Assembly: GCF_041146795.1 (NCBI RefSeq)
Contig: NC_135179.1
Span: 14,272,547 to 14,336,546, forward strand
Direction: 5' to 3'
DNA from: Maylandia zebra
Taxonomy: Eukaryota > Chordata > Actinopteri > Cichliformes > Cichlidae
DNA length: 64,000 bases
Shown: positions 1 to 11,400 of the stretch, one piece after another
How positions within the stretch are numbered: position 1 is the stretch's first letter
Layout of the letters: each line of letters opens with the position of its first letter
Translations under genes and position numbers: made by a program
Notes under the pieces: model-generated
What the model saw: only the letters and a program-made list of their open reading frames with translations
Databases searched by the model: none
Told to the model about the DNA's origin: nothing

Positions 1-2977
1 ATTTTTCTCTCATGGACAACGAGGTGGGAATGCCCGTTTGGGAGCTACCTTTACATAATTATGACTTTGGTTTTAACTGAAGCCTTTCTCTTCTTTTCCC
101 TTACATGTAACACACACTGTGTGCTTATTAACAAAGTTTGATTCAATGTGAAGTAATAAAAGGCCTGGAAGCAATAGTACTGATGTCAATACAACTGCCA
201 GTGCATTTTGTATTCTAAATACAATCATCGTTATTTTAAATGTTTAAACATTTTTATTGATGTTCACTTATTTTGCATTTACTACCTGAATGTTAACCCA
301 CAAAAGTTTGTGGGTTTTTGTGGTTTATGGTGTATATAGTAAAACAGTGCAAATGCTAAAACCTGAAATGATGTACACTAGCTGGCCACTTCATTAGGTA
401 CACCTGTTGACCCACGTGTTAATGCAATTATCTAATCAGCCAATCACAAGTCAGCAACCCAGCGTTTTTAGGCACGTAGGCATCATCAAGACGCTGATTT
501 AAGCAGCTGTAAATGTGACATAATTGCTTACTAGACTGAATGTTTCCGAAACTGCTGATCTACCGGGAATTTCTTACACAACCTATCTGGAATTGTGTGA
601 AACAGTGAAAATATGCAGTGAGCGCCAGTTCTCAGGGCTAACACATCTGGATTAACAATACATCAAACCCTGAAGTAGATGGGCTACATTAGCAGAAGAC
701 CAGTTACCCTGAGACCTGTCCTCAGAATTTGTGGTAAACAACATAAAAGCATGGCCCATTTTGCCATTTTGGCTCGTCCTCCCAATGGTGTAATAGTGTG
801 GAGAATATTTTTTGGCATACTTAGAGCTCCCTAGTACCAACTGAGTCTACCTGAGTATCACCATAGTGTGCCCATCTTCTGATGGCTGCAAGACAATACG
901 TAACGTCACAAAGCTCAAATCATCTCAAAGTGCTTTCCTTCAACATCACACTGTACTCAGATGGTCTCCACAGCCACCAGATCTCAATCTAACAGAATGA
1001 CAAAGCACCTTTGGGATATTGTGGATTCATATTTTGAACGAGCAGCCAACAAATCTTGAGTAATTTTCTGATGCTATCATGTCAATATGGTTCAAAATCA
1101 CTGAGGAATGTTTCCAAGACCTTGTTGAAACTGTGCCACAAAGATTTCAGACAGTCATTTACACAGGAATGGCATAATTACAATGGGTGACACTCAAAAA
1201 ACAAACCACTTCTCTTGCTTGAGTGTATTTTTTTATACATATTAATGCTATTTTTTGCTCAACTCTTACTTCATCTGTTTCCCTGTTGCTATTCTTGACA
1301 AAGCCATTAACAAAACAAGCAGCCTCTGCTTCAAGTATACAGCCACAGACGAGCATAACCGAAGGAGACTTTGAGGCATCAAGCAATTCAGTATCCTTTA
1401 ATGCTGAAGTGCAAGTACGACTCCCACCCATCTGGACGCAAACACTAGATTACACTTGAAAAGGCTGATGAAAATCTGATGTCATTAATCTCCCCTCCTC
1501 TGTAGTTCTCAAAGGACAGTTGAAGTCATTTTGCTGACAGTGTTTAAGTGAAGCTTTTTCTGAAAATGCAGCCAATGTCTTCTCACATGTAATGTAGGTC
1601 GATCAGTCCAGGGCGCTGTAAATTTGTCTAACGTGGCCTTTCCTGTCTCCCTCTCTCCAAAGTCTACATTTGGCAACCATAACTACAATGCTCCCTATTT
1701 ATAGTGCTTTTACCTCAGATATTAACTCTCTCCCCCGCTTAGCATGCCACTTCCTGCCAAAGAGGAAATATGTGTGTGTGTTTTCTGCGTATGTGCGTGT
1801 GGTTTACTGACCTCTGGGAGCAACGAGTAACCAGACTACTGTTGATAGCAACATGATTTTATGTTTCCAGTCTTTTGTGTCCAGTTCACCATTGAAGTGT
1901 GAACTTTCAGACATCGTGTGCTTCTTTTCATGTGCCATGTTCAAAATCTGAGCCATGTGACCTTCTTCTCATCTGCAAATCCTTATTCTTCCAACATCAG
2001 ATGGACCGATCCACTGGGAACGAAAGAGAAGCAATGGCTAATCCAGTTTTCCAGGCCAGGTGACTGGTTTTCTGTGTATACAAACATAGCACATTCAGTA
2101 TCTATTTCAGGGCCTTTGAATAAGTGTACATGTTTGGGTGCATGTTTATGTAAGCCAACACCTAAGCGCTGAGATGTCGGAGTTCACCTTCCTTCAAGGC
2201 CATCATTGAAGGAAAGGCTGCAAGTGACTCCAACATCCTGTTTTCAGCATAAACAGTTTTGGACTGAGTGCCTTCCTCCCCATGCCGGAAAAACAATCTG
2301 TCCTATCACTTAATTTCAGCAATCAGCCTCCCTCGTGGCCAATAACAATGATGATGATGAGACAAGACTCAAATTTAATCTTAATAGATTAAATGGAGGC
2401 AAGCCTTATTAAGGTGACGGTGCTGTGAGCTTAGTTCAGAAGCTTGAACAGAAATGATAGGAAATCCCAGAGTGGAAGAACCCTGTCCGGTCTACATGTC
2501 TGGCTCCCCACACATTTTCTCCTGACATCACCTCTGTCCAGTGCAGGGTTACTGGACAGGAATATTCCATTGCTAGATATCCTGCCATTTTGTCTGGGAA
2601 CTGCACACAACCAATATAATTTTCTTTGTTTTGTTTTTAAACCCGACTTGCTGTATTCTTCAATAGCCTAGGTAGCCACTGTACAGAGAAAATTTTTTAC
2701 AGAGAAACGATTTGGTGCATAATCATGTTATGTACCTGAGGGTATTCAAAACAATACAAGCTGAGTGAGCTTCAATGAAATGGCTCTGAAATGTTATGCA
2801 GGAAACGACTGCGTGTGGGTATGGCTTCTAAAGATTATCTGGAAACTTTGCAGCGTGTTCAGACTTTTGATCTGTCTGGGTGAAAGCTATCTTTTACAGA
2901 AATCTTGATTACCACTGAGCAATCATTACAAAATTACAAACTCAAATTAAACCAGACAAGTGAGTGCAGGATGTACG
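1..2977. other. Intergenic DNA downstream of fam53b
   Basis: No coding exon is recognisable on either strand. The stretch holds a decayed Tc1-like transposon (about 375-1170) and otherwise unique AT-rich DNA. The part from about 2170 to 2440 is complex and contains homeodomain-type TAAT cores, so it could be a conserved element. The open frames here (for example 1223-1459 and 1918-2172) show no family motif and no splice context, and are probably chance. Confidence 0.6.
375..1170 (+). mobile_element. Decayed Tc1-like DNA transposon (DD34E-type transposase fossil)
   Basis: The left end (tacactagctggccact, then attaggtacacctgtt) matches the terminal sequence of an abundant fish Tc1-like family. 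Downstream blocks follow the order of its transposase gene: 'gaaactgctgatctac', 'atgggctacattagcagaag', 'gtgcccatcttctgatggct', 'ccaccagatctcaatctaa', 'gatgctatcatgtcaatatgg' and 'gaggaatgtttcca'. Frameshifts, stops and internal deletions leave no open transposase. The right inverted repeat is not recognisable, so the right boundary is approximate. The family assignment comes from recalled consensus sequence and was not searched. Confidence 0.8.
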
Positions 2978-3843
2978 TTTATTTCATATTCATTCTTATA
3001 GAACAAAGACCTTATATTCTTAATCCTGCACAAACAGCTCATTAAAAAAACAAAAACTGTTACTTAGAAAAATATACACTGATGTTAGAACTGACAATTT
3101 GAGATTCAGTGTTTAATTCAAAAAATACAATTTGTCTATTTGGGTCAGAAAAGGTGGCTTCGATTGAGGCAAGTTTCTTGAAGAGAACTGAGACAGCAAG
3201 CATCCAGAAGAAGGCACTTTACATTTTCTGAACTCCACATAAAGCTTATTGAGCCTACATTCAGCAAAAAAAAAAAATCAGATTTTCACGTGTGCACAAA
3301 AGATGAAGAGGAAGGCCAAGGGTAAGTCTGTCTTTGCCTCTTTCTGTGTCACCCCATTGTTGATGCCCTCCACTTTCTCTGGAAAAACAAATTTGAGCTA
3401 AATATAAGAGAGCCCAGCTACTGCTACAGTACTACAAACTTAAGGTTAGCTGACTTTGGAAAGGTCATCAGGTTAAAAGACAGCGGGGGGCTGAGACACT
3501 TATTTAAGACAAACCCTCAATTTCCCACTCCTGAGTTAAGCTGAATATCTGATCCAAACCCCCCCCCCCCAAAAAAAAACCCAAACAACAAAACAAAAAA
3601 ACCAACACAAAACAAACTAAGGTTACTGCTTTTTAAACAAACAGTAAGAATGTTCAAGGCAAAGGTGTCATTAAAGAAGCCAGCCATTAGCAACATATGC
3701 AATGCTTCATCATATGTATCACCATCCTTGTCTTTTCAAAGCCTTTCCCTTACAAAATTAGCTATTATTTTTCCTCATATTTATCTTAATAGTCATTTCT
3801 CTATAACAGTCCAGACACAGTCTTAAAATCGTCGATGCAAAGT
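2978..3843 (-). other. fam53b: fam53b 3' untranslated region (inferred) with poly(A) signal
   Basis: Downstream of the fam53b stop (3844-3846) on the minus strand, the first good AATAAA appears as tttatt at 2978-2983 on the plus strand. A GT-rich stretch follows it in the transcript direction. The UTR contains C- and A-rich low-complexity tracts around 3559-3615. The end point is inferred from the signal only; RNA data would be needed to fix it. Confidence 0.45.
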
Positions 3844-4182
3844 TTAGTTTCTTTCGATCTGTTCAAGATCCAGCTCTCCCCCAAGCTGAAAAATGTCCCT
3901 CTGTGTCCCACAGTCACCCTTCCAGAGGGTGCGTTTACCATCTTCGATGCCTACAGGAGACCCAGGCCGTGAGTCCACACTACAAGCGGAGTCGCTATCC
4001 TCGTAAGATGAATCTGCTTCCTCGTCATCTCCTATCACTTCCTGCCATGACTCTAGTCCCAGCTCAGACACGCCTGTGAAGTCTGAATCCGGTTGGTCGA
4101 TTAAGTCCAAGGTGGGCGGGGACAAGACTGACTGGCAGTTGTCGCTAGATGAAAATCCAGGGCAGCTTAAGCTTTGTAAAGT
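3844..4182 (-). CDS. fam53b: fam53b coding exon 4 (last)
   Basis: The acceptor is a T-rich tract ending TTTTTTCAG at 4183-4184. The exon begins ACTTTACAAAGC in phase 0 and encodes residues 324-435. It is Ser/Asp/Glu-rich (for example DDEEADSSYEDSDSACS) and ends ELDLEQIERN-TAA. The open frame running upstream to 4233 is intronic read-through. Confidence 0.93.
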   Translation of the reverse strand, partial: TLQSLSCPGFSSSDNCQSVLSPPTLDLIDQPDSDFTGVSELGLESWQEVIGDDEEADSSYEDSDSACSVDSRPGSPVGIEDGKRTLWKGDCGTQRDIFQLGGELDLEQIERN

Positions 4183-7100
4183 CTGAAAAAACAAGAAAGA
4201 AAAAAAAAGAAAAGACCATGTTAGTCTGGACATTTTTGCACACGTTCACATCATGGCCTCTTTCTGATGAAGAGCTACAGAAGTCAAAGACTATGTCAGG
4301 GAGCTCAGAGTTTCCCAGAATGTCAGTTTGAGAATGGGTTTCAGTTGGGCATCTTAAAAGCCGGCTTTCCCTTTCACTGATGGCATGTGAACATGTAAAC
4401 ATGCAAAAACACCAGTACACGCACAAGGCATTGAAGAGTATACACAGAACGCTAACCCTCTGGTTTGTTTGAGCAAAACACTGAAATGAGCACCAAACCA
4501 CTAAATGTATCTCGTGTCAAACTGTGCTCTAGGCTTATTTATCACTGGAAACCACTTTGAAACACATACCTAACCCAACCCTGTATGGTAAAAGACATTT
4601 CTTATGTCAGTCATTGTTGTTCACAGTTGTTATGATGTTTTGTAGCTCACACTAGGGAGTGCCAGGGACAATCTGGATGTGAACAATTGCCTGCGTTTTT
4701 GCTCTCAAAACTTGACCTTAAAGAGACTCAATTCACAAAGGCTCCTGGTTTGCTTTCATGCTCTCTTTCCACCCTGAATTCCTCTCTGCAACAAAGAAAG
4801 GCAGCCGTGCAGCACAGTGAAGGGGTTAATGATCTCTGGAGTGCCCTCAGCAGCAGATGTTGGAGGCATGGAGGTGAATAGAGATGAGGTTTTCTCTATA
4901 AAGCCCAGGCTTTCATGACAGACACCTCTAATGTTCCCTAGCATGTGTTGAGACATTGCCTTTCCTTTTACAATGAGCTTGGAGACACCCTTTCTCAAAT
5001 CTCATTTTAGCAGGCTTGCCGTTTCCCCGTCCAAGAGAAAACTATAACATAGGGTGAGGCTGGCTAAGTTTAAGGTTAGCTCACTTTTCAGGATTAACTT
5101 TACATGCAAGTACCTCAAACACACCATGCTTCAACTGAAAGCGCTTGAGGTGATCATGTGAGGAGTGGGAAGCCTTTGCTGTAGTTACCCCACTGGAGTG
5201 GAAAAGGGGATTTCAGAGCTCTTGCTCTCTCCGTTCAACCCCTGGTATTACCCCACTACTAATTATCACAGCAGAGGAGGAGACGAAAGCAAGAGAGAAA
5301 GGAGGTGGAGAGGCTGTCTCTATACAATATGCTTTCTATAAAATCTACTGAGCCTGACTGGGATTTGGGTGGGTGTGGTGGTAGGCTGGGGGAGCAGGGT
5401 TAAATTTCTGCTGTGTACCCAGCTTTGCCAGATGAAAAACACCCATGTACACACACAAATCACTATTACCACACACATGGGCTCGCTACCCTGGACCTGT
5501 CATATCTCATATTACCCACTGCCATTACCAGGAATCTAACCATACACAGACGAAAACCACTTTAAAGTTATTATCCTCAAATGTCCTATTTAGAAACACA
5601 CTTCATTTAAGGTTGGAGAACCACAATAAAATTTTTAAAAGAATATAAGAGCAGATTTCTACTTTTAGTCAAAAATGATTAATCAAGCACAAACAAAGCT
5701 ACTGGAAAAAAGTGTAAAATAAAACTACAACAAAAACTGAAGCATGAGTTTGAAAGATTTTAAACTCTACACATCTCGTCCTAATCCACAGAAAATACTA
5801 TGCAGCAGATTTTAAAGACTATGACTAATAAAGTGAACTTCTGGAGTCTTGGTGATGTGCTCCTTTCAGTTTTCAGTTCTTGCTGATTTGGCAAGTGCAT
5901 TTAAATAGCATGGGTCTGGGACATCTGTTCTGTAAAATAAAATGCACATTGACCAGAAGCAGAAATACAAAAGAGGAATTATTGGGCCTGTTAATCTTAT
6001 AGTCAAAAACTTTGGACTGACAGGGTAGGCAATATCATGTTATTTTAGTAAAGAAATTAATAAATAAGGACAAAGAAAACAACAGTGTCATCTAAACAGA
6101 TAATTTAAAAGGATAATTAGTATTCCCATGATGATATAAATTTCTGTAATACTCAAAAGTAGAAATACCAGTCAATAATGCAGCTCAATCATTGACGTGT
6201 ATTACTCTGTTTCACTCAAATGACTTCTCTATCACTGATAATTTGACCAAGAGCACCCTACATTCCAGCTCCAGCTACAACATGTGCAGTACTGTGCAAA
6301 AGTCTTGGGCCAGCCTTTTTAAAGTTTTTCTTTAGACACTGGCTGCATTTTCACTCATTTCTTGGTACTTCTTAAGCCACTTAACATTGACCTATAAATC
6401 ACTCAAGCATAAAAAAAAGGCTCCTACTACATAGGATGAACCTATGTTATGCCTACATGTAATAGATAACTTAGGAAACAATCGATTTTACATTGTATTT
6501 TTAGACATTCCCCAGAGCCCAGAACAAAACAAAAGACAGTCAAAATCCAAAGAAGAGCTTTGAATGTCCTTCACGATGCCAGGAGACATTTTCCTGAAGT
6601 ATACTTAAATACATTCCAAGAAAGCTTGCCTAAATGGTAAATGGCCTGTATTTATATAGCGCTTTACTAGTCCCTAAGGACCCCAAAGCGCTTTACATAT
6701 CCAGTCATCCACATTCACACACACATTCACACACTGGTGATGGCAAGCTACATTGTAGCCACAGCCACCCTGGGGCGCACTGACAGAGGCGAGGCTGCCG
6801 GACACTGGCGCCACCAGGCCCTCTGAACACCACCAGTAGGCAACGGGTGAAGTGTCTTGCCCAAGGACACAACGACCGAGACTGTCCAAGCCGGGGCTCG
6901 AATCGGCAACCTTCCGATTACAAGGCGAACTCCCAACTCTTGAGCCACGATCGCCCCAAGTGAGTTCAAGCTTTTTTGAAGAATAAAGGTACACTTCTTT
7001 GTATGTTTTCACATGTTAAAAAAACCCCCAAGCAAACAAAAAAAGAATTTTTTTTTTTTTACATTTTCTTAAGAAAATATAGAGAAATGAAAGGTGGCTC

Positions 7101-8309
7101 AAGACTTTTGCACAGCACTGTATACATGCCTCTGCAAAACTCAGCATAGTCCCAAGCAGTACCATGTTTTAACCATACAACTTCATCAATGCTGCCATAC
7201 ACATTAAGGGAAATGAGAGCATGGTTTTCAGTTATATCTGACACATCAGGTCTACCACAGCCACGCATGCCTTCCAGCAAGTCATGTTTGAATGTTGAAT
7301 AGAAAAAGTGAACAAGACATGAGATCCACTGGATTGGTTTATACCTTTTTTGTTTTTACGTTTAACCCTTGGTAAAACCTATAAGAACACATATTTTAGA
7401 GCTAAGTGGTGTTTTCATAGAGAGTGTAGATTATTTTATACCGTGATCTACACAACAATGGCTTGGACTGTAAGGATGTTATTTAGAGCATGGGTTCAAA
7501 AGGCAGCTGCTGTCGAAGAAGCACAAGCACATGCCAGGAGGTTAGGCAAATACCCTCCTGATGATTTGGGTAAACAACTAAAATCACCGAGCTAAATGCT
7601 ATGCAAAGGCCCTGTTGTGAACCAAACTACAACCACAATCACACATATAGTACACTACTGGGAGGTGCAGGTACTTTACATTGCATTCACTGTGCAACTT
7701 CAGATTATTAGTATACGAGTCGATAGTGTTTCTTTGGTTTAGCTCTGTGCCGAAATTAGGTCACATAAACATTCAGAGACACACTGGTCTGAGGATGACA
7801 TGCAATCAGACCTCCAGCGACAAACAACTGTGAAGCAAAAGAGAGGACAAGGAGGTGCAAGCAAAGACAGGAGACTATAACAGACATTCACGCACACAGT
7901 CTTTGTTTTGGTGTGTGTATTCATCTACTATTTTACTCCTCTGCAGACAGAATGCCTGGCTTATTCATGCAAATGCCCAGAGGTAAAATGATGATAAAAG
8001 ACTAAAGTGTTGGGCTGTCAGATGTTGAAAAAGTGTAGGCGATAATAATGTGTGACTACAGACTAATGTTCGGCGATGCTCTACAATGCACATTTATGAC
8101 AAGTCACAACATGTCATTATACCCGGTGAGAGCTGCACCTCAAGACGCCTACCTAGGTGTTCCCACAAGCATGCAGGGCTCAGTTATGATCATCATGTCT
8201 GCCATCCAAGGAATGAAGTGTGTGTGATGGAAGAAGGAGGGGAAGACCAGAGCAGCTTGAACTTGGGCCAGGAGAAAGAAAATATTAATAGGGAGGGATA
8301 CAAGTTTGT

Positions 8310-8401
<92 letters not shown>

Positions 8402-11400
8402 CAAAAATGGACAATAGCCCAGCTGAAGTTAACTGACCAGGCTGGACTTAAGCACACAGCTTCCTCAAATTCACTGTGCAAGAAGTGTCAACAATCATTC
8501 AGTGAAGGACATGGAGTTTGCTATGCCCAATAGCCAGTCCATTAAAAAACAACAAACAAAAAAACAATCCCCCAAAAAAGACAACAATGACAGGCCAAGG
8601 TGGAAGGGCAGGCAGAGATAACTTATCTACATGGCTGACTGGGAGGACATTCAAGGAATTTTGGGGGTGGCTGCATGTAAATCCCCACGGTAGTCAAGTT
8701 ATAGCTTATTAGCATGACATGCATCCCCAGAATTCACACCCGCCTTCATTGACGTGGTCGAGGAATCTAAAGGCCAAATTACACCATGTTCCACTAACTC
8801 ACACTGAGGGCTTGTTGACCACCATGATCCTTCACTCGGCGAGTCTCTGGCGCACGTTCCATAGAAAATTAATCAAACAACACCTGTCTGTATCCACTGC
8901 AGTTCAGACAAATGTCACAGTTTCCTGCCCCATCTACAACATGTTTGCTATTCTTTTAATCAATGTTAGACAGCATTACTCAAAACACACCTACAGTGAA
9001 AAAAAAAAAAAATCTACTGTTTACGTTTAGGTATGAAAAGTAATAATGTTGTCATTAGGCTCACCCAGTTCTTGAGAAAGAGTGGGAGGAATTGTGTGTG
9101 CGTAACCAGGGAAAAAAAACAAAAAACTGCCACTTCAATGACACAGAGGCCAGTTAAGAAGTCTTGTGATGCTCAAATATATAACATCAGAAGAAAGATC
9201 ACATTAAATAACTGATTTCCAATCAGAGTTGGTGAAATCTATTATATTCCCAACCCTGGCAGTACTTTGCATGTTCTATCCTCTGTAGATCAGACACAGG
9301 TTGTAACCAGCCCTAGTTTTCCACATTAACACTTCCTTTTCCAGACAGTCTGCCAGCTGGGATCTTTTTCTTTCCCTAGGCTCTCACAAAGGTCAACCAC
9401 TTTTGGTAACAACAATGTCAATCTCCAGCGGTATCTTCTTTGTGCTTTTGGTTTATTAAATTTAGATTGAGATATTACAACGCTGCTTGTTTAAGTTCCT
9501 GGCCACACTTGACCTGGTTTAGTTATTGACATCAAGTCTCAAGAACAGGAAAAGAAAATGAAGCAAGGGAGCACGTATTAATCATACCATCTTTGTTGTA
9601 TGCAATGCTTTACTGGTAACTTTCCCGAGGTGTGCATGAGGATGAGAATTTAAACATGGTTACAGTAGATCTGAAATGACCCATCTAACCTGTACGACCG
9701 GACTCCTTTCATCAACATGCACTCATGCAACTCAACTCAAACCCCCGAAAAAAGTGAAAACATTTTTTGACCCGCTAACCTTTGAGAATAGATCATTTGC
9801 TGACAATAATCTGTAACTGGCAGAGTAATGGCAATGACTAATGGCAAGTCGAGTTTAGGGCTGTGCGATATGACCAAAATCTCATATCCCAATATAAGAC
9901 ATCTATCGCCCGATAACGATATAAAATCACAAAAATTTAACATTTTCTTTAAATTCTGTGAATCTCTGGAAGCTCGACTTGCGTGAAGTGATTCCAGCTG
10001 GGCGTCGTGTACCTGGAGTCGAGTTTTTAACTGATGCGTGAAAATATATATTTTTAGACATAAGTTGTAACGGCTGCAGTTTTCTTTATGAGTATTTATT
10101 ACACAGCGTGCTGCAGGGAAAAGCCTGTTCTAACGTTTGAGTCCAATCTATTTTTTAGCACCTGACGGTTCTTTTTTTGCTTCTCACCCGTCAATACTCT
10201 GCATACTATTTCACGTGATTCCGTTTATTTTGAAAAGTCTCAACAGGATCTTGAGCTTTATTGTGAAAAATATGTTTATGCGGAAAATAAACAAGCAGAC
10301 ACGCTAACGACAACGCATAAAAACAGGCGCTTGTCCGTCCGTAGTGTGGTTATATTAAATATAAGAGAAAGAGAGAACTTTAGGAAATGAATATAGCCAC
10401 TACAGTGACCATCAAAACGCTGAAAAAAATATTGCTGTAAACAGTTTATTTTGCGACACCACGAAACAAACTATAGCGTAAAATGAAACGATAGACGTTT
10501 TTATATCGTCATCCGATATATATCGTTATATCGAACAGCCCTAGTCGAGTTAATGTAAAACTGGCTCCATGTGTGTGTTTGTGGATTCATTCTTTATATG
10601 TTGCATGCCTAATTTTTCCCCTCTTAGAAGCTGGCAATACAAGGGGAAACATGTTTGCTAGGCTCCATTACCCATGCCTTGTTAATCCAACCCTGGCTAG
10701 GTCCTAAGTATGACTGGCTGGGAACTAATATTATTTCCAGAAAGGAAAAGGGGGGGTATATGGATGAACTGATGATAACTTTCTAGTAAGAGACAGGAAA
10801 ATTACAATATTTTCCTGAAACAAGGTACTGTGAAGGATGATTTTTGAGTATCAAATGACTTAAGTGATCAGGAAAGGATGGGTAAATAGGACAATGTGTA
10901 AAATTCCCAGAGCATTCACATAAATAATGAGCTGAATGTGATACAAGAATCAGATCAAGATCTTTCAGGGCACTAGAAAAAAAGAAGAAACAAAGCTCTG
11001 CCAAATATCAAAAGAGTTCATGTCATTAAAATACTTCTCTGGATCTATTTTGGGTTTGGGTTTACTCTCTGGCTGTTGCACTGTTTCCTCTGACCTTACA
11101 AAAGAACAAAAACTCTTGACATTGGGAAATCCATCCAGAGCTCTGTGCATCCAAATATACGCATAATTCACTGCCGCTTTTTCTGACAGGTAGAAATATT
11201 GGGTAGGAGTTGCAGAGAGGAAGCAAATAAATGGTGAGAAGTCCAACCTTTGGATGGACTTGTTTACCCAACAGAGTTAATGAAATTATAAACCCGAGAG
11301 GGCCTTGCTAGAGAGTGGTTCAAGGCAGCGTGACTGAACATGAGGAATGCTTTCTTAGTAAGCACCGCTCCCTAAGCTAGAGGGAGGAAAGCCTGAGATC

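Noticed and set aside
6674..7012. 112-codon minus-strand frame with moderate GC
   Set aside because: It lies inside an interspersed repeat (6632-6957) and matches no protein family I know.
8086..8533. Open frames encoding long Thr-His or Cys-Val repeats
   Set aside because: They are translations of the 88-bp CA microsatellite on both strands, with no other support.
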